DNA from: Nemertoderma westbladi
Taxonomy: Eukaryota; Xenacoelomorpha; Nemertodermatida; Nemertodermatidae
Direction of reading: 5' to 3'
DNA length: 39,494 bases
Assembly: GCA_032718475.1 (NCBI GenBank)
Contig: JAUCBJ010006872.1
Span: 50,001-89,494 of the forward strand
The position numbers and the translations under genes were made by a program. Under the pieces are notes generated by a model. That model did no database searches. It was not told the origin of the DNA and saw only the letters and a program-made list of their open reading frames with translations. This document shows, in pieces, positions 17,181 to 26,653 of the stretch (the first letter of the stretch is position 1; every line of letters begins with the position of its first letter).

Positions 17181-18553
17181 TGGGCTTTCCAATTGTGGAT
17201 TGCATGGTGGTGGCAAAATATTTTAGTTAAGCCAGCATAGCATCTCAAAGTGCAGTTTCAATACGGCAGGCCGATTATAGACAGAGACGTGCTTCCTCAT
17301 TTTCTCCGTTTCTGAACAAAATCATATTATTAATATATAGTCCGGCAGCCACGTACCTCTTTTTGGCCCAACCGAAAATTTTTTGACGGATTACATTTTT
17401 TGGATGTTTTGGTGTCTAGGGGTCCCTCTTAACATAAAAAAGTGATTTATGGACTTTGACACCTTGGGCAATTTGAATTAATGACCCGTTTCTATGGACT
17501 ACAGCAATTTCTTTGAAAGCTTAGCAATCAGAATGGCGATTAACTGGTGGGCTTGAACTGGTTGTAATTTTGATGGAAAATATGAAAATTTTAGAGAAAC
17601 TATTGAAGTGTTGCTATGGTAACGAAGGCACTACCGGTCTATCTTTCCAAGGAAAAACTACTATGCCTACAAATACCCGTTTTCATGGAAACCACAGTAA
17701 TTTATTGCGGACATCACATCGGAAGCATTTCAAACCTTGACAACAAATTATTACTTGGAAATGTATATATAAATAATTTGTTTCCTGCTTGTTTCAGATA
17801 GTGGCGCACTTTGACCGCAAGTGAAAATAGTGATCTTCAGCGCTAATTGTCCGCAAGTGAAATAATGCATAGTTTATAGTTTTGGTTAGAAAACACCGTC
17901 ACTGTAACCTGCTCCTTTCCCTTAAATGTTTTTAATATAATTAAATTAATTTTCAAACAAGTATAACGATACTGAATTAATTTTATTGAGTTCTACTGAG
18001 CCATTACAAGGCATTTTAAATCGTCTGTGTAAGCGGATTCAGTTCCGCTGCATCACCCTCATAAATGGGAAGTGGCACATTTTCAGTAATATGTCGGAGG
18101 TACGAGATTGGTAATAACCAATCTCGTATCATAACCAATAACGGGGACAACACAAAACCCCAAAGCCACACAAAGGGAGGTTAGAGGTCAAACCACCTCG
18201 GAAGGGAAAATAACCAACAGGGGCCAACAGGGGGGGAAGCACTCCCAAAGAGGTGAGAGGCGTGAAGTAGGTTATCAGCCAATAGGAGCGGGGGAAAGCA
18301 TCCACTGGACAAAGGCCACAATAGTGTAGAAATGATTACATATATTGTCAATGTATAACATTGCCGGTTCAGTTACTCAGTCATCAGTTCAGTGCAGACC
18401 GGTGATATTCTATACCATCACCGTCACCAATACATATATTTACCGGTACAGCATCCATCATATATCAATGCTGCCTAACTGTTACTCTTACTGTGCTATC
18501 ACACATATATTCATTATCCGAGTATCAAGAAACATCAATTAACTCTTATTGTT
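17181..18553. other. Intergenic, no gene recognised
   Basis: No supported coding run. A block at about 17343-17560 (CGAAAATTTTTTGACGGATTA, GGATGTTTTGGTGTC) is a diverged inverted partner of 20886-20991. A perfect hairpin lies at 18101-18128. From 18129 to 18310 the sequence is purine-rich, with AGGGGCCAACAGGGGGGG-type runs. The 61-codon frame at 17616 has no recognisable feature. Confidence 0.45.
18101..18128. repeat. Perfect 12-bp inverted repeat (hairpin)
   Basis: TACGAGATTGGT, a four-base AATA loop, then ACCAATCTCGTA. No terminal-repeat partner or U-run follows, so the role is unknown. Confidence 0.8.
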
Positions 18554-18559
18554 TTACTG

Positions 18560-19420
18560 CAACGGCCTCGGCCTAGGTATCACCCAAAGGTAAACACGGT
18601 GACGCGTAATAGACAAATCCGGTCGGGATCCCTTGATCCCGTCACAGTCTGTAAAATATTGGGAAAAGTTCCATAGTCCATTGAGTTTCTTCCACACCAT
18701 TACTTGCAAATGGACTCTTTTCACGTTCTCTGAGAAGTAGTCAGTGGTTGGTGGTATTGTTTGCAGCTTTGCACAGCTGGTAATTGTTTTTTCTGTGCAC
18801 ACCTTTTGTCGTGACTGGATCATGTTGTCTGAGTCATATCCATAGCAGTCACGCCAGTTAGTTATAAAGTTAGTACATTCCATTAAGACTGTAGATTGCG
18901 GTGCTTCCATATCTCCCAAACCAGTAAGAGTGAGTTTCGCTTTGCCAATCCCAAACATACTCGCAACCGTTTCACACCCAGAAAATGCATGGCCTCCCAA
19001 AAGATTTCCTATGATACCACGATGCATTTTTACTGTATCGCCCACGTCTATTACTGCGGTACGGTTTTTTAATGGGGATATTATGAAAATTGAATTGGTT
19101 ATACCTAATTCTTTCCCTCAGATAAAAATGTACTAATAGAACAAATATAGAATATTTATCTGCGAAAATGCGCATAGGGCGCATGTTCTGTGGAAAATTT
19201 TTCCCCGATAACATCTTCGAAACACCGCCAAAATACACACGATACACTTCAGAGAGGCCGGTTTCAACCATTAAACTTCCTATTGATCCAATGAAACTCA
19301 TTAATGTATGCATCCCCCCTAATGTAAGTCCACCGTACTGAACAGGAAAATACCAAATTACATAGTGACATCTTTGAGGAACTCATGGTCAATACATTTA
19401 GCTCGATGTAGACCAATAGA
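18560..19420 (-). pseudogene. Frameshifted remnant of a mobile-element-like protein family (HAFTGCDT type)
   Basis: On the minus strand, GLTLGGMHTLMSFIGSIGSLM (near 19340-19280), YFGGVSKMLSGKNFPQNMR, IFVLLVHFYLRE, then in another frame TAVIDVGDTVKMHRGIIGNL and GGHAFSGCETVASMFGIGK (about 18990-18930), and later RVHLQVMVWKKL. This order matches a large family of uncharacterised, multicopy animal proteins with HAFTGCDTxSxFFGxGK and AHxQxxxW motifs. The GCDT...GxGK run resembles the helix-three-turn-helix of FEN1/XPG nucleases, which is an inference. The frame breaks near 19110-19115, consistent with a one-base insertion in a GAAAG run. Weaker similarity may extend to about 19560. Confidence 0.6.
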
Positions 19421-20885
19421 AGACCCCGCCAAAACTTTTAATGGCAAGGCATTAAACCGGGTTTGAAATACCACTATAACTCTTGATATCTATGTCATAA
19501 TCTAGTTCTTTTGACATTTCCTTTTTGGCCAATCTCAGTATAGAATGACCGCTTCATCCACATGTGATAAGGTAGGTCCAATATTCCTGTTTGGTTGGGT
19601 TATTAGCATAGCTAGTGAATGCGTGGATTTCTAACAATTCATGGAACTTAAATTCGTTTATACTGTCGTTTGCTTGGCATTACCTAGGTAAACTCCTGTC
19701 AACCTGTAAGGGAGTCGGATGACTCTAGTCCCGACCCGTTAACTAGTACCGGCCCGTTGACTATGTAGTTACCGGCCCGTTAACTACATTTTATCTATTG
19801 ACTTTTAAATATGATCAAGTTTTGAGATTTTACTAGCTATTTTTTTTACCAGATACAATAGTTACTATTTTTTCCAGGTGGCACCCATAATATCTTATGA
19901 ATGTTCGAACTAGTCATTTTAGAATTTTTTACAGTAATTGCTAGGTTTCCTAATTCGATTAGCTATCATCAACTGTTATATTATTTCTAGAGAACTACGC
20001 AAACATACAGTACCATTTTAATTATTAAAAAAACATTAAAAAAACATACCGATGACAATTAAATGAACAATTCGACTCACGTATAAGAAACTACAACTAT
20101 GTCAATTTTCTAGAACAAGCTAATGACATTTTCATGTCAATGAAAAAACATTCCATATAAGAAACTACGAGTACATCAATTTTCTATAGAACAAGTCCCA
20201 TTTAAATGCCGAGACCTGGAAACTCACTAGCTATTCGATGAAGAAAACACTAAATGTGATGCCTAACTCATTGATAAATCATAGGCCTAACTAATAATCA
20301 TAACTAATGATCATCAATAGTTATGAATTCCAAACTCAATTCTCCATTCGAAATGGTCACCCAAGAAAAAGTACTGTAGTACCCAACTCAAAATTTATAT
20401 ATCAATATTATAAATATTATTATTATCAGTAGAAAGGAGCTAAACTGGAAATAACAAATATAGTTACCGTAGAAACATCACCTAAATGTTATAATCGCTG
20501 AAATTTGTAATCTTTAATAATTATGTTAACACTCAAACATGTCAGCTTAGGAAATAAATATCAGCCCAATTTAGATTCTTAACCTTGTCTAAAGTTACAG
20601 AAAGGCCACGCTAATAAAATAAACAGAATTTAACTAACTTTGGTGCATATTTTGTAACTAATTGTATAATTAAAGGCGTTTGAAATCGCAACACTAAACT
20701 TGAATGCCGTCTCCTTAGCAACAGGATCTAAAAATCAGACAAAAAATACTGTCATTATTTCGTAAATGAACTACAGTATATTGACTTTGTAGAAGATTTC
20801 AATCCATTATGACATGCTGTTTGCAGTTGCTATGCTTTAAATGAGAATTACGAGGTCCTTAGCAACTAGGTCGATATTTCAAAAA
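19421..20885. other. Intergenic, AT-rich, no gene
   Basis: No supported coding frame beyond possible decayed upstream parts of the preceding pseudogene. At 19728-19795 three related words (CCGACCCGTTAACTA, CCGGCCCGTTGACTA, CCGGCCCGTTAACTA) form a short irregular direct repeat. Two GTATAAGAAACTAC/CATATAAGAAACTAC...CATGTCAATTTTCTA-like segments at 20080-20190 are also repeated. Confidence 0.4.
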
Positions 20886-21652
20886 TGTTATAATCGCCAT
20901 TTCCTCATTAAGTGGGACCTATAGAACTCAAAACATCACAAAAATTTAATCCGTCCAAAAATTTTCGGTATACCATTATTTACCAAAATTATTCACATTA
21001 GTCGCAATTTCAATCATTATGCAATGCAATTATGCAATTTGCAAAGATTCCAAATATGTAGCAATATCTGAATTTCGTTGAGAAACAGCTGAGATATAGA
21101 CGTTCACTGCAAGAAGTATTGTTCACTGAAGGCCATTTTATTCTATAAATACACAATGTTCTGGAACATTTTGTTTATTTGTGAATAGCTACGCAATATA
21201 AAGATATTGGATAGGAATACCGCGCTGTTGCCCTCCAACTCATAAAATAATACCTTAAATAACAGATTCTATAATTTTGTGTATTTGTTAAATAGAATAA
21301 ATGGCCATCAGCGAACAATACTTCTTGCAATCTTTGAACGCCTATATCTCAGCTGTTTCACAACGAAATTCAGATATTGTTACATATTTAGATTCCTTGC
21401 AACGAAAGGTATTTAATGATATGAAAACTAATGTGAAAACTTACGACTAATGTGAAGAATGGCCACGATACGGAGGGTGCGATTTCTCAAAAGACACTTT
21501 TTTAAAACGCTTATAAAAAAAATTTAAAGGCAAAATCGAAAATTCCGGCTTCATATGGGGTCAACGACGGTGAGTTGAAATAGTTTTGTTTCAAATTTCA
21601 AGCAATATGATAACGATTTGTAGACGCCTTGACTATATTACGGGTCATGGTG
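20886..21652. mobile_element. Foldback/chimeric repeat related to the MITE at 12611-13140
   Basis: The right part (about 21280-21652) parallels 12755-13140, including GAACGCCTATATCTCAGCTGTTTC, CAAAATCGAAAATTCCGGCT and the right terminus TATATTACGGGTCATGGTG followed by TA. The left part (about 21004-21255) is the same sequence in reverse: GAATTTCGTTGAGAAACAGCTGAG, CACAATGTTCTGGAACATTTTG, CCAACTCATAAAAT. The two arms can pair around a spacer at about 21256-21280. The left terminal repeat of the 12.6-kb element is not found here. 20886-20991 is an inverted partner of 17343-17560. Confidence 0.65.
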
Positions 21653-23649
21653 TAAATGAATGTAGGCCTCGGCCAAGGACAATAAAAAATATACAATTAA
21701 GCCTACAACTCAATCAATACATTAAACTGAAAGTTTTACAGCTACCTGTAGCGGTAACAAAAAATAATTTAATAATTATTGCCAGAATCAGATTATGCGT
21801 CATTGTTGTTTCAGTGTTTAAGCCACCCACTGCATTGTTTAGTGTTTGACCAAGCTGCCAAGTGCCAAGCCAACCCTGTGCCGTATGTGTATATGAGTGT
21901 ACTGTACATAGGCCTACCTGTACAGTGTTTCTTATTGCCTAGGCAGCTAGGCCCAGACAGCCAGAGGCCTGCTTAATTAAATGATGTAGACACCAGACGG
22001 CCAGAATACATCTACAGTACATGCCGCAATACAGCTACATGCCAAGTTTTTGCCAACTATTATGAACATTTATCTGTTTATGACGACTCTCCCGCACGTC
22101 AAGATAACCAGATAACAGCCTTTTATTTTCAGTTGACAGATACTTCTTTTAAGTAATTATTTTATTTTATTTCCATCAAACTTTTAACCCTTGATCTGTT
22201 GATACATACCAGCATACTGACATACCTATAGTATATCTTAATTTTTCTCGAATTTTATTCATATTTTATTTCCACACCTATGATTTTTATACATCTATGA
22301 TTTTATAAATATAATTAAAGCATTCAGGCATTATTACATAAGTTTTTTTTTAATTTTTGTTTTCCCGGCTTTAAAATGCAATTGCGTAACTTGGCAGAAT
22401 CTTCGAATACTGCAATGAATTTAGAAATATACTGTAAATTTCTACATTACATAATAATAGGCCTACAGATATACCAGTATACGTCATACCTGTATGTTTT
22501 ATGTTACCTGCAATCTTAATTAACTAATGCATTTTATCATGATGTTTTCATAATAGGTGCCTTATGTCAGTATGTGGACACTACAAACTGTATTATGCAT
22601 TATTTTTAAACTAGGCCTACCGGTATGTAATTTGTAATTTTTTTTCCCATGTTGGAGGAATATATTTCTTGTTACTTGGTATAACTTAATATTTATTTTT
22701 TTTATCGAATTTTATCTTTTATTAATTAATCTATTTTTTATTTATATTTCATCGAATTTTATCTTTAATTAATTAATCTATTTTTAATTTTATTTTATTC
22801 CCGCCTTAAAACGCAACTGCGTAACTTGCCAGCCATTGCGAAAAACAAATTGTTTATAATAGGCCTACAGTAATAATCTGAATATGTATAAGTATTTCTC
22901 TTGTGCAATGCAGACTGTATAACAGAACAGAACGTGTATATATTACATTACAGTACGCTGGTACGTACGTAAATTACTTCATATTGAAATTTAATTTTAC
23001 TGTAATTTTGTCCTAATCATGTCCAGGTGTCATGGATTATCTTTATTTCTGTCATCTGTGTTTGTATGTTTGACTTTTGAGATATATTTTTATTGATACT
23101 GGCATAATTAAACTAAACTAAACTAGCCTGCCGAAGTACTGAAGTAACGGTACCGGTAGCTGGGTGGTACTGCAGTACTGTAGTAGGCCTACCAACCAGC
23201 CAATTTCTTCAATTTTCGATTATTCGGCCTTTACATTACAGCTGTATTGCTGGTGCCTGGCTGCCTGGGCACAGGCACAGGGTGCCTGGCAGCCTGGTTC
23301 TGTGACTGTGGTTGGTACAATACAATACCTGAATACGGTTACTGGGTTACGGTGTACGGTACAGCACAGCCGCCACTACAGCAATACTGCAATAGCTTAC
23401 TCCTTACTGGCAGACTGGTACCTGGGTACTGCATTCAGTAATAATTTGTACTCGTACCGGTACCGTACTGCAGGCAGTGTAGGCTTACTACCGTGCCTTT
23501 AGACCTATTCCAGTATTCAGTACCGGTACGGTACCAGTATATATTAATAGACTTACAGTCAGACAGTTATATCATAATCAGTACTTCTGTAGGACTGTCA
23601 GACTGTACTGACAGATGAATGTAAAGGACTGATGACTAAACTCTGAAGG
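21653..23649. other. 5' flank of PURA, no gene
   Basis: Long AT-rich stretches are interspersed with TAGGCCTAC words (21908, 22459, 22613, 22859, 23185) and ACCGGTAC words (22618, 23150, 23456, 23521). A duplicated segment (GCAATTGCGTAACTTGGCAG near 22378 and GCAACTGCGTAACTTGCCAG near 22812) and a tandem TCGAATTTTATCTT...TTAATTAATCTATTTTT repeat (22704-22790) are visible. The GC-richer 23140-23560 has GTGCCTGGCTGCCTGGGCAC-type palindromes and is the likeliest promoter region. No TATA box is placed. Confidence 0.45.
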
Positions 23650-23731
23650 ATGTCGGATGACAGAGGAGCAGGAGGTGAAGAGAAGGCTAGGCCTATTGGA
23701 GGGGCATCAGGAGGTGGGAGTGCTGGAAGAG
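23650..23731 (+). CDS. PURA: Pur-alpha/beta single-stranded nucleic-acid-binding protein, exon 1 (start)
   Basis: Pur-alpha binds purine-rich single-stranded DNA and RNA and acts in transcription, replication and mRNA transport. The start ATG at 23650 is preceded in frame by TGA (23644), so it is the first possible start. It reads MSDDRGAGGEEKARPIGG, then a Gly/Ser-rich stretch, as expected for the disordered glycine-rich N-terminus of PURA. The donor is GTTAGT (23732) in phase 1, and the split Gly codon continues in exon 2. Confidence comes mainly from the phase fit with exon 2; exon 1 by itself is low-complexity. Confidence 0.75.
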
Positions 23732-24764
23732 GTTAGTTTGCCATATGAACCGCCATGTATACCATACTTCAAATCTTGAAGTACGTAGCTTTAGAGTTGA
23801 ATCAACGAGACTACAGTAGGATAGGATGGATTATGCCAAGAATATTTTGTATAGTTAATACAAACTTTAACAAGATCATTGACATTAATGCACTGATATA
23901 ACTGTATAAGGCTGTAAGGTGGCATGGTAACCTGTTATCATTTTGTAGTTTAAATAAATAAATCAAACATTACGGTACCTTAATTTAATTTACTAATTCA
24001 GTAATAAACTATACCCTACTTATCGATACTGAACTGACTTAATACTGTAATAAATATATATTAGTCTGTTAGTATAAGTAAGTAAATATAAGTGCTTTTA
24101 CGTACCGGTATTAATTAATTATTTGTGGTGCAACTTTTACTTTCACTTTCAGTTTCTTTTACCTGTGCATTTAGCTTAAGTACTAATTGCAGAATTACCC
24201 TAACGATTGTGGACCCCCTGTAAGCGCACACGACAGCCTAGATTTTCCCTCTATATTATGTGTGTATCTGTATTTTACTTAATCTTTGGAATATTTATTT
24301 TAAATTATATTTTTAACAGCAATTAAAGGGAATCATTCATTAATTCATCTGATCCAAGGTCGTATCATGATCTGGAATTATTTATTCACCGTCTTTTTGG
24401 CATAATGCCTTGAAACAGGAGGCAGGGGGATTCTGGTATTTCTCATTCTTGCATAATTTTGCACACAGAATTCCACAATTACTTTACAATTCGGAATTAA
24501 TTCAATATAGGTACAGTTATATACAAGTAGTGCAGCTGTATGGTATATATTGTTTCATACATTCCTTAGTTGATAATTGAACTTATTGATAGTTTAACTT
24601 CTAAGTTTTAACAACCCTCAAATTTACCTAAAAAATATAAAATTATTTGCCTGCCTATATAGAATCAATGTTCACAGTTGTTATTGTTTAAAATTTATGT
24701 ATTCGGTATATGTAATAATATAGGCCTATTAATTATACATTATTGTCACTAATTTCTGCTTTAG
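23732..24764. other. PURA intron 1
   Basis: Intron with donor GTTAGT and acceptor TTCTGCTTTAG. No further coding, repeat or transposon feature is recognised beyond one TAGGCCTA word at 24720. Confidence 0.7.
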
Positions 24765-24874
24765 GTGCTTCGGGTGTCCAAGAATTGGCAACCAGAATGC
24801 TGACCATTCAGAGTAAGCGATTCTACCTCGATGTGAAACAGAATCAGAGAGGACGCTTCCTCAAACTAGCCGAG
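24765..24874 (+). CDS. PURA: PURA exon 2, first half of PUR repeat I
   Basis: Reads [20 protein letters not shown] then [16 protein letters not shown]. This is the beta-strand half of the first PUR domain (family pattern QELA.......[17 protein letters not shown]), with the basic and aromatic residues that contact nucleic acid. Entry is in phase 1 (G|GT) and exit in phase 0 at donor GTGGGT (24875). The [13 protein letters not shown] run is the repeat-I counterpart of [13 protein letters not shown] in exon 4, and both exons end within a few residues of the same place in the fold. Confidence 0.95.
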
Positions 24875-25748
24875 GTGGGTGACATGAGAACTTATTAAAA
24901 GTTTTAATTCGGAAAGTTCGCTACAAATTTTACACTATTTTTGAAAGCTATTTTTACAGTAAGTAAACAATATTTCTTTTTGACATTGAAATAATTTAAT
25001 CAGACGCCGATTGTTTTTAATTCTTACATATGTGAACCTTCTCCAACCGGACACTGGTAATTTAGACAATTTTGTCTAAACATCATCCCTGGACTGGGTC
25101 GTTAGTGTTATTTAAAAAATTGTTGCTACGTATCGGCTCTTCTCATGGTAACCGCGAATTCGCCCAAGTTCAGCGTTTAATAAGGTGTGAACTCCCCGAT
25201 CCTTGCACGGATTACTACCGGTACCGGTACCAACCTCCATCCTGCCATCAGGATTTATTATTATTCATTTATTTCGTACATTTAACATACCGTTTATTAT
25301 ATAGTACAACACGGTAATGGGTGTACCAGTAACTGTATCACAAAGGTAACACTATTAATATAACATATTTATATATATTACATTTCTGTAGTATAATTTA
25401 TATTTCTTAACATAAATTTCTTAAACTAATTAAAGATTTTAGTAGAATGGGCTATGAGGAATCTCAATGTAACGAAAACATTATCGAATGTGTGCTTCTA
25501 CCCGGTATCAAGTAAACAATTCCACCGGGCCGACCTATTGAACTCTCCCTGCGTTAGAACATAGTACCGGTACCGGTATCTCGAAATCCAAATCCAATGA
25601 TCTCAATAAGGACAAACAGGGGCAGGGGGGTGATTACTGAACACTAGACGTCTCGCCACGCGGACCAAAAATCCTGACTGATTCCTCAAAACCTAAGGCT
25701 CCTATTCATTTACCCCATCAGAAACAGAGCGGTTGTTGTTTATCGTAG
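24875..25748. other. PURA intron 2
   Basis: No gene or transposon is recognised. It contains ACCGGTACCGGTACC words at 25218 and 25565 and ends in the acceptor TTGTTTATCGTAG. Confidence 0.7.
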
Positions 25749-25851
25749 GTTGGTGCATCTGGAATAAAGAGTCGTGTTACCTTGGCAATGTCGAGTGCCG
25801 GGGAATTACGGGATAACCTAACGGAGTTCGCTGAATTCTACGCCCAATTAG
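25749..25851 (+). CDS. PURA: PURA exon 3, second half of PUR repeat I
   Basis: Reads VGASGIKSRVTLAMSSAGEL then RDNLTEFAEFYAQL plus the first base of Gly. It is collinear with the last strand and helix of the first PUR repeat (VG.GG.KSR.TL....EFRD.L.....YAQLG). The phases (0 in, 1 out) join exon 2 and exon 4 exactly. The frame on past the donor meets TAG after Gly. The exon's donor GTTAGT (25852) is the first of a short tandem series. Confidence 0.95.
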
Positions 25852-25920
25852 GTTAGTTTATATCCCAGTTAGGTTAGTTTATATCCTAGTTAGGTGAGTT
25901 TATATCCTAGTTAGGTTATT
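25845..25920 (+). repeat. 21-bp tandem repeat of the exon 3 splice donor
   Basis: The unit CAATTAGGTTAGTTTATATCC (21 bp) spans the exon 3/intron 3 border, with 7 exonic and 14 intronic bases. It is followed by CAGTTAGGTTAGTTTATATCC, TAGTTAGGTGAGTTTATATCC and a partial TAGTTAGGTTATT. Donor-like sites therefore recur at 25852 (GTTAGT), 25873 (GTTAGT), 25894 (GTGAGT) and 25915 (GTTATT). The 21-base period keeps frame, but use of a downstream donor would add an in-frame TAG directly after Gly. Confidence 0.9.
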
Positions 25921-25984
25921 CGTGTAAATGTTTTCACATATGCCATTATTTCACACATTAGTCATTAATTAAGTGAGTTAATTG

Positions 25985-26336
25985 TGTCAAGTACAATGCA
26001 CACATCTCCAATCAGACTGTATATAACATTGGAGGTGTTCCATTAGTCTCACCTAGCTTGACACTTGAAAAGAACCGCCTCCGCTTTGCAGGACATTGCG
26101 TTTGCCGTGAGGACCAGCCAGTTCATAATCTTGTACTTTTGGCGGCCTCATGGAGTGAATAAGCATGGTGGGCAGCCCTTGGCTTTCTTGAGACGCATCT
26201 TGAAGGACACTGGCCTTGGAGATGCAGATGATCTAGCAAATGTCATGGGTGATGGCAGTTGTGGCGGCGCAATTTTGTCGACAAGCCGGCACAGCATTTT
26301 TAATATATGTAATATCGATCATAGTAGTAGTAGGTA
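25985..26336 (+). mobile_element. RTE-like LINE 3' end (copy C) in PURA intron 3
   Basis: Decayed C-terminal coding tail (RLRFAGHC frame, then GGQPLAFLRRILKDTGLGD in the next frame) followed by GCCGGCACAGCATTTTTAATATATG and a TAG tandem end. It matches copies A and B along its whole length. The 90-codon frame at 26065 mixes frames of the former protein. It is intronic and in the same orientation as PURA. The remaining intron (26337-26537) shows no feature. Confidence 0.8.
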
Positions 26337-26537
26337 GCAATTAAGTGATACCTGTGACTGTGAAAACTGTGACTATGAGCGTGACCTCATGCTCACATGT
26401 AATACTTTGTGCTTGGTAAAGGTCGCAAAACCGCGGTTTTCGTTTGTTTTGTTGCGTGCTGTACCACAAATCGTCGTAATAAATCTAATTTATCCAAAGA
26501 AACGGTTGCGGTTTACCATTATCGTTCTTATTTTTAG

Positions 26538-26653
26538 GACCGAGCCAAGAATCTGAACACGAAGACGGAAAGTTAAAGACCGAAACGATATTCAAAGATA
26601 ACAGAAGATATTACCTCGATCTAAAGGAGAATAACAGAGGTCGATTCCTTAGG
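26538..26653 (+). CDS. PURA: PURA exon 4, start of PUR repeat II
   Basis: Entered in phase 1 (G|GA, Gly) after the acceptor TCTTATTTTTAG. It reads [20 protein letters not shown], then [18 protein letters not shown]. The first part is the linker between PUR repeats; the second is the hallmark of PUR repeat II ([18 protein letters not shown]). Exit is at donor GTTAGT (26654) in phase 0. Reading on past the donor gives Val-Ser-Arg-stop. The last 58 bases (26596-26653) are the source of the 64-bp array that follows. The rest of repeat II, repeat III and the C-terminus must lie beyond the array, outside the window. Confidence 0.95.

Noticed and set aside
16810-17205. 131-codon minus-strand frame
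   Set aside because: It spans the end of the piggyBac-like MITE and adjoining LINE, with no protein motif.
17616-17801. 61-codon plus-strand frame
   Set aside because: No recognisable domain, splice context or neighbour; expected by chance.
23164-23502. Plus-strand frames of 112 and 64 codons upstream of PURA
   Set aside because: Low-complexity GC-richer DNA with no domain; the PURA start at 23650 is preceded by its own in-frame stop.
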